Source: Zhongshania aquatica (lineage in GTDB: Bacteria > Pseudomonadota > Gammaproteobacteria > Pseudomonadales > Spongiibacteraceae). From it: a stretch of DNA of 64,000 nucleotides. The notes beneath the pieces are model-generated. The model was not told the DNA's origin. It did not search any database and saw only the letters and a program-made list of their open reading frames with translations. Below are positions 59,421 to 64,000 of the stretch, one piece after another (positions within the stretch are counted from its first letter, which is position 1; every line of letters starts with the position of its first letter). The stretch covers positions 124,001 to 188,000 of the forward strand of contig NZ_JANZNQ010000007.1 in assembly GCF_027257955.1 (NCBI RefSeq), in the 5' to 3' direction. The position numbers and the translations under genes are program-made.

Positions 59421-60656
59421 ATGAAAGAAGCATGGATAATCGACGCTTGCCGCACACCCCGTGGCATTGGTAAAGCAGGCAAGGGTTCCTTGGCAGGTAT
59501 TCACCCTCAGCAACTTGGGGCAACGGTATTAAAGGCACTGGCTGAACGCAATAATTTAAACACTGCCGATGTTGACGATATTCTTTGGGGTACTAGCTCA
59601 CAGCGTGGCGAGCAATCCGGTGACCTTGGTCGCATGGCCGCGTTAACGGCTGGCTACGATGTGAAGAGCAGCAGCGTAACTTTGGATCGCTTCTGCGGTT
59701 CTGGTATTACGGTCGTTAACCTTGCGGCCGCATCGATCATGTCTGGCATGGAAGACGTCGTTATTGCCGGTGGCACTGAGATGATGTCTAACTACGGCCA
59801 AAAAGGCAACGATCCGTCGATGTTCTTAGACAACGGTAATATGGTTTTACGTGAGGCGCATCCCCAGCCTCACCAAGGTGTGTGTGGTGACGCTATTGCA
59901 ACCCTTGAGGGTATTACCCGTGAAGATCTAGATAAGCTCGCACTTACGAGTCAGCAGCGCGCGGCGCACGCGATTGCAAACGGTCATTTTGATAAGAGTC
60001 TGGTGCCTGTTTATCGTGAAGATGGCAGCTTGGCTTTAGACAAGGAAGAATTTCCACGTCCAAGTACAACATTAGAAGGTTTGGCGGCGCTTAAGCCAGC
60101 TTTTGGCGAGTTGGCGTATTACCCGCTTGACGAAGAGGGTACGACTTATGCTGGTCTAGTAAATAAAGTCTATCCAGACCTCAAGATTAGCCATGTTCAT
60201 CACGGCGGCAACTCGTCTGGTGTTGTTGATGGTGCTGCGGCAATTTTGATCACATCGCCTGAATACGCTAAAGCGCACAACTTAAAGCCTCGTGCGAAAA
60301 TTGTTGCTATGGCAAATATGGGTGATTCACCAACCTTAATGCTAAATGCACCGGTTCCAGCAACCTTAAAAGTGCTGAAAAAAGCTGGCTTAACAATTGA
60401 CGATATCGATCTATTCGAAATAAACGAAGCCTTTGCTGTTGTGGCAGAAAAGTATATTCGCGATTTGAAACTGGATCGTGACAAGGTGAATGTGAACGGT
60501 GGCGCAATGGCCCTGGGTCATCCTATCGGTGCAACGGGCGCAATTCTGATTGGTACTCTTTTAGATGAGCTCGAACGTCGTGACCTAAAACGCGGACTTG
60601 TAACAATGTGTGCGGCTGGTGGCATGGCTCCCGCCATTATTATTGAGCGCATATAA
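59421..60656 (+). CDS. Acetyl-CoA acyltransferase (thiolase)
   Basis: 411 residues. Degradative thiolase with nucleophile Cys92 (DRFCGSG), NEAFA, GGAMALGHPIGATGA with the catalytic His, and CAAGGMAPA with the second Cys. It cleaves 3-ketoacyl-CoA to acetyl-CoA (or propionyl-CoA) and a shortened acyl-CoA. Together with the preceding genes it completes a full beta-oxidation turn. Confidence 0.95.
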   Translation: MKEAWIIDACRTPRGIGKAGKGSLAGIHPQQLGATVLKALAERNNLNTADVDDILWGTSSQRGEQSGDLGRMAALTAGYDVKSSSVTLDRFCGSGITVVNLAAASIMSGMEDVVIAGGTEMMSNYGQKGNDPSMFLDNGNMVLREAHPQPHQGVCGDAIATLEGITREDLDKLALTSQQRAAHAIANGHFDKSLVPVYREDGSLALDKEEFPRPSTTLEGLAALKPAFGELAYYPLDEEGTTYAGLVNKVYPDLKISHVHHGGNSSGVVDGAAAILITSPEYAKAHNLKPRAKIVAMANMGDSPTLMLNAPVPATLKVLKKAGLTIDDIDLFEINEAFAVVAEKYIRDLKLDRDKVNVNGGAMALGHPIGATGAILIGTLLDELERRDLKRGLVTMCAAGGMAPAIIIERI

Positions 60657-60671
60657 GTTACTTGTTAATAA

Positions 60672-61667
<996 letters not shown>

Positions 61668-61712
61668 GCGGCGACAGCTCTGATGCTTTGAGAAATTAAG
61701 CGCCAAAATGTT

Positions 61713-61756
61713 AAAGCCCTGTTGTTTTTGGTTAGTCCAAAGCGCAGGGCTTTTTT
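61713..61756 (+). terminator. Rho-independent terminator after the acyl-CoA cassette
   Basis: AAAGCCCTG (61713-61721) and CAGGGCTTT (61745-61753) with an inner stem TTTGG/CCAAA (61727-61741), then a T-run. Strong and well placed. Confidence 0.85.
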
Positions 61757-61997
61757 ATTATTTACAATAACCAAGCTGCGGTTATTTTGAATTCTCAAGC
61801 CAGAAAGACCATATTTTTTCGCTCATGTGAGGCTTGATCGCGAATAAACCTGTTTCAATCCCCATAGACCATAGCCTTAGCGCTCCAGCTTGACTAAAAT
61901 GCACTCCATTCGGCTTGGAATAATCAGTTTCCGTGCCAGTCCCAGTATTATCGGGTTTTCAGCGCCCGAAATATTGCCTGATGTATAAGGAGCAATA
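61757..61997. other. Intergenic region before hom
   Basis: 240 bp with no gene. No threonine-rich leader peptide or attenuator like that of E. coli thrL is seen. Possible TTGACT near 61890 lacks a well-spaced -10. Confidence 0.5.
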
Positions 61998-63305
61998 GTG
62001 GATTCGGTCAAAGTAGGAATATGTGGTTTAGGAACCGTAGGCAGCGGTACGTTTGCGGTATTGAAGCGCAACGCAGCGGAGATATCTGCTCGGGTTGGTG
62101 CCGACATCGTAGTGGCGCAAATCGGTTCGCGTCGCGATAACCCCAAGTGCGACACAGGTGATGTGGCGATTAATCGCGACGTGTTCGCGGTGGCTGAAAA
62201 CCCCGAAATCGATATTCTGGTGGAATTGATCGGCGGCACCACTGTAGCCAAAGAACTGGTTTTAAAAGCGATTGCCAATGGCAAACATGTGGTCACCGCC
62301 AATAAGGCACTGATCGCGGAGCACGGTAATGAGATCTTTGCGGCAGCAACAGAGAAGGGCGTTACCGTCGCCTTTGAAGCGGCTGTAGCCGGCGGCATTC
62401 CCATCATCAAGGCGCTGCGTGAAGGTTTGGCGGGCAATAAAATTCAGTGGCTGGCCGGTATTATCAACGGCACGGGTAACTTTATTCTCTCGGAAATGCG
62501 TGAGAAGGGGCGTGACTTTGCTGATGTATTGGCCGAAGCGCAGGAATTGGGCTACGCCGAAGCCGATCCGACGTTTGACGTGGAAGGCATCGACGCCGCT
62601 CACAAGCTAGTCATCCTTGCCTCCTTGGCTTTTGGAATTCCCCTGCAATTCGACAAGGTCTTTACCGAAGGCATTAGCCGTATTGCCCAAGAAGACGTGA
62701 TTTACGCCGAAGAGCTTGGTTACCGCATTAAACATTTGGGTATTGCTAGAGATACTGCTGCCGGTATTGAATTGCGGGTTCATCCGACGTTGATCCCTGA
62801 GAAGCGCTTGATTGCCAATGTAAATGGCGTAATGAATGCTGTTTTGGTTCAGTCCGATGCCGTTGGCCCCAGTCTATACTACGGTGCAGGCGCTGGCGGC
62901 GAGCCGACCGCTTCTGCTGTGGTAGCTGATATTATCGATGTAGCGCGCACCTTAAGCTCGTCGCAAAATAATCGCGTGCCATATTTATCATTCAAAACGG
63001 AATCACTCAGTGCCCACCCGATTCTGCCAATCGACGCAGTGGAAACCGCCTACTATTTGCGCATGACTGCGGTGGACAAACCCGGTGTGCTGTCAAAAGT
63101 CGCCCAGATCCTCAGTGACGGCGGCATCAGTATTGAAGCTTTGATTCAGAAAGAAGCTGCGGACGATGCGAACCTAGTGCCGATGATTATTTTGACCAAC
63201 CGTACCATTGAAGCCAAATTGTCGGCTGCAGTAAGCCAGATCGAAGGTTTGGAAAGCATCGTGGGTGAAGTGACTCGGATACGAGTGGAGTCATTGGCGG
63301 GTTAA
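61998..63305 (+). CDS. hom: Homoserine dehydrogenase
   Basis: 435 residues, monofunctional. Rossmann motif GLGTVGSGT near 11-19, catalytic and substrate motifs GIINGTGNFIL and YAEADPTFDVEGIDAAHK, and a C-terminal ACT domain (YYLRMTAVDKPGVLSKVAQI) for threonine feedback. It starts at a GTG five bases after AAGGAG. It supplies homoserine for threonine and methionine and lies before thrC. Confidence 0.97.
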   Translation: MDSVKVGICGLGTVGSGTFAVLKRNAAEISARVGADIVVAQIGSRRDNPKCDTGDVAINRDVFAVAENPEIDILVELIGGTTVAKELVLKAIANGKHVVTANKALIAEHGNEIFAAATEKGVTVAFEAAVAGGIPIIKALREGLAGNKIQWLAGIINGTGNFILSEMREKGRDFADVLAEAQELGYAEADPTFDVEGIDAAHKLVILASLAFGIPLQFDKVFTEGISRIAQEDVIYAEELGYRIKHLGIARDTAAGIELRVHPTLIPEKRLIANVNGVMNAVLVQSDAVGPSLYYGAGAGGEPTASAVVADIIDVARTLSSSQNNRVPYLSFKTESLSAHPILPIDAVETAYYLRMTAVDKPGVLSKVAQILSDGGISIEALIQKEAADDANLVPMIILTNRTIEAKLSAAVSQIEGLESIVGEVTRIRVESLAG

Positions 63306-63306
63306 G

Positions 63307-63361
63307 GCCGCTTTACGCGGCACGGGAGACGCCAGTGCGACTTTTGCGTCTCTCGTCTCCC
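63307..63361 (+). promoter_or_regulatory. Two stems between hom and thrC
   Basis: GCCGC/GCGGC (63307-63321) and GGGAGACG (63324-63331) with CGTCTCCC (63354-63361) form adjacent hairpins. No U-tract follows, but TATAAT at 63379-63384 lies between them and thrC, so partial termination, processing or an internal start is possible. Confidence 0.4.
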
Positions 63362-63411
63362 ATCAAGCGTTTAACTACTATAATTTAACGAACATTGAGA
63401 GCTAAAAGCAC

Positions 63412-64000
63412 GTGAAATACATAAGCACCCGTGGCAAAGCGCCCGCCCTGAATTTTGAAGATGTGTTGCTTACTGGTTTAGCACCAGACGGCGGTTTGTA
63501 TGTGCCCGAGTCCCTGCCTAAATACAGCAAAGAGCAAATTGCCGCCTGGTCTTCACTGTCTTATACCGATTTAGCCTTTCAGATTATTAAACCCTTCGTC
63601 GGTGGATGTATTCCCGATGACGATTTAAAAGCGATCATCGAAGATACCTATGTGGATTTTCGCCACCCAGCGATTGCGCCGTTGGTGCAGCTTGATCGCA
63701 ATGAATGGGTGCTGGAATTATTCCAAGGGCCGACATTAGCCTTTAAAGATTTTGCGCTGCAGATGTTGGGTCGCTTGTTGGATTACGTTTTAGAGCGTCG
63801 CCAGCAAAAAGTTGTCATCATGGGTGCGACATCCGGCGACACCGGTTCGGCGGCGATTCAAGGTTGCAAGCGTTGCAGCAATATCGATATTTTTATTTTG
63901 CATCCCTACCAGCGAGTGTCTGAAGTGCAGCGCCGCCAGATGACTACCGTCGTCGGCGATAATATTTATAACATTGCCGTGCGTGGACATTTCGACCACT
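63412..64000 (+). CDS. thrC: Threonine synthase (truncated by the window end)
   Basis: The first 196 codons are present; the frame runs open off the right edge. PLP enzyme converting O-phosphohomoserine to threonine. The PLP lysine is Lys112 in GPTLAFKDFA, and the phosphate-binding GATSGDTGSAA follows. The N-terminal YISTRGKAPALNFEDVLLTG is typical. It starts at a GTG about 106 bp after hom, the conserved hom-thrC order. Confidence 0.96.
   Translation, partial: MKYISTRGKAPALNFEDVLLTGLAPDGGLYVPESLPKYSKEQIAAWSSLSYTDLAFQIIKPFVGGCIPDDDLKAIIEDTYVDFRHPAIAPLVQLDRNEWVLELFQGPTLAFKDFALQMLGRLLDYVLERRQQKVVIMGATSGDTGSAAIQGCKRCSNIDIFILHPYQRVSEVQRRQMTTVVGDNIYNIAVRGHFDH

Overview
The window is a chromosome segment of a gammaproteobacterium. 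Three gene orders point there: nadB divergent from rpoE-rseA-rseB-rseC-lepA-lepB-rnc-era-recO; cysM-relA-mazG; and ffh, rpsP-rimM-trmD-rplS, dsbC, hom-thrC. A DUF4845 gene between lepB and rnc and a YpjD-like gene divergent from ffh are Pseudomonas-like. TonB receptors, a Baeyer-Villiger monooxygenase and a beta-oxidation cassette suggest a free-living, probably marine degrader of hydrophobic organic compounds, perhaps of the Cellvibrionales/Spongiibacteraceae type. That taxonomy is inference only. No insertion sequence, prophage or CRISPR array was seen.

Layout. 1-800: ung. 801-10557: an accessory catabolic locus with a MerR-type regulator, a TonB receptor, a START-domain protein, an epoxide-hydrolase-like protein, then a tight four-gene operon (PF10118 protein with a complete diiron-type ligand pattern, serine alpha/beta hydrolase, BVMO, SDR). 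The TonB gene and the operon share a closely matching promoter/operator of about 50 bp. 10622-22578: ygfZ, sdhE-ygfX, nadB and the sigma-E/lepA/rnc/era/recO run, with a sigma-E-type promoter before rpoE. 22643-29832: GacS/BarA-type kinase, cysM, relA, mazG and a small conserved protein. 30268-37510: adk, hemH, a histone-H1-like protein, mobA, tsaB, uppP, a beta-hydroxyacid dehydrogenase and apeB. 37577-44734: a crotonase, a glycosyltransferase related to tRNA-queuosine mannosyltransferase (GTDC1), trpS, a second TonB receptor, a thioesterase and an unusual SRAP protein. 44893-48395: tRNA-Leu(CAA), queA-tgt, a stand-alone NIF3/YqfO-type domain, a gamma-carbonic anhydrase and DUF1289. 48412-55509: CorC-like protein, YpjD-like protein, ffh, the rpsP operon with a structured leader, and dsbC. 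55763-61667: a six-gene acyl-CoA degradation cassette. 61998-64000: hom and a truncated thrC.

The most interesting part is the 1.7-10.6 kb locus. Its enzymes can be ordered into an oxidation route: diiron-type oxygenation, SDR oxidation of alcohol to ketone, BVMO conversion of ketone to ester, and ester hydrolysis. A divergent regulator appears to carry two MerR-like helix-turn-helix units. Substrate and regulator-operator pairing are inference. The acyl-CoA cassette at 55.8-61.7 kb could finish off the acids produced, but the two loci show no clearly shared regulatory site.
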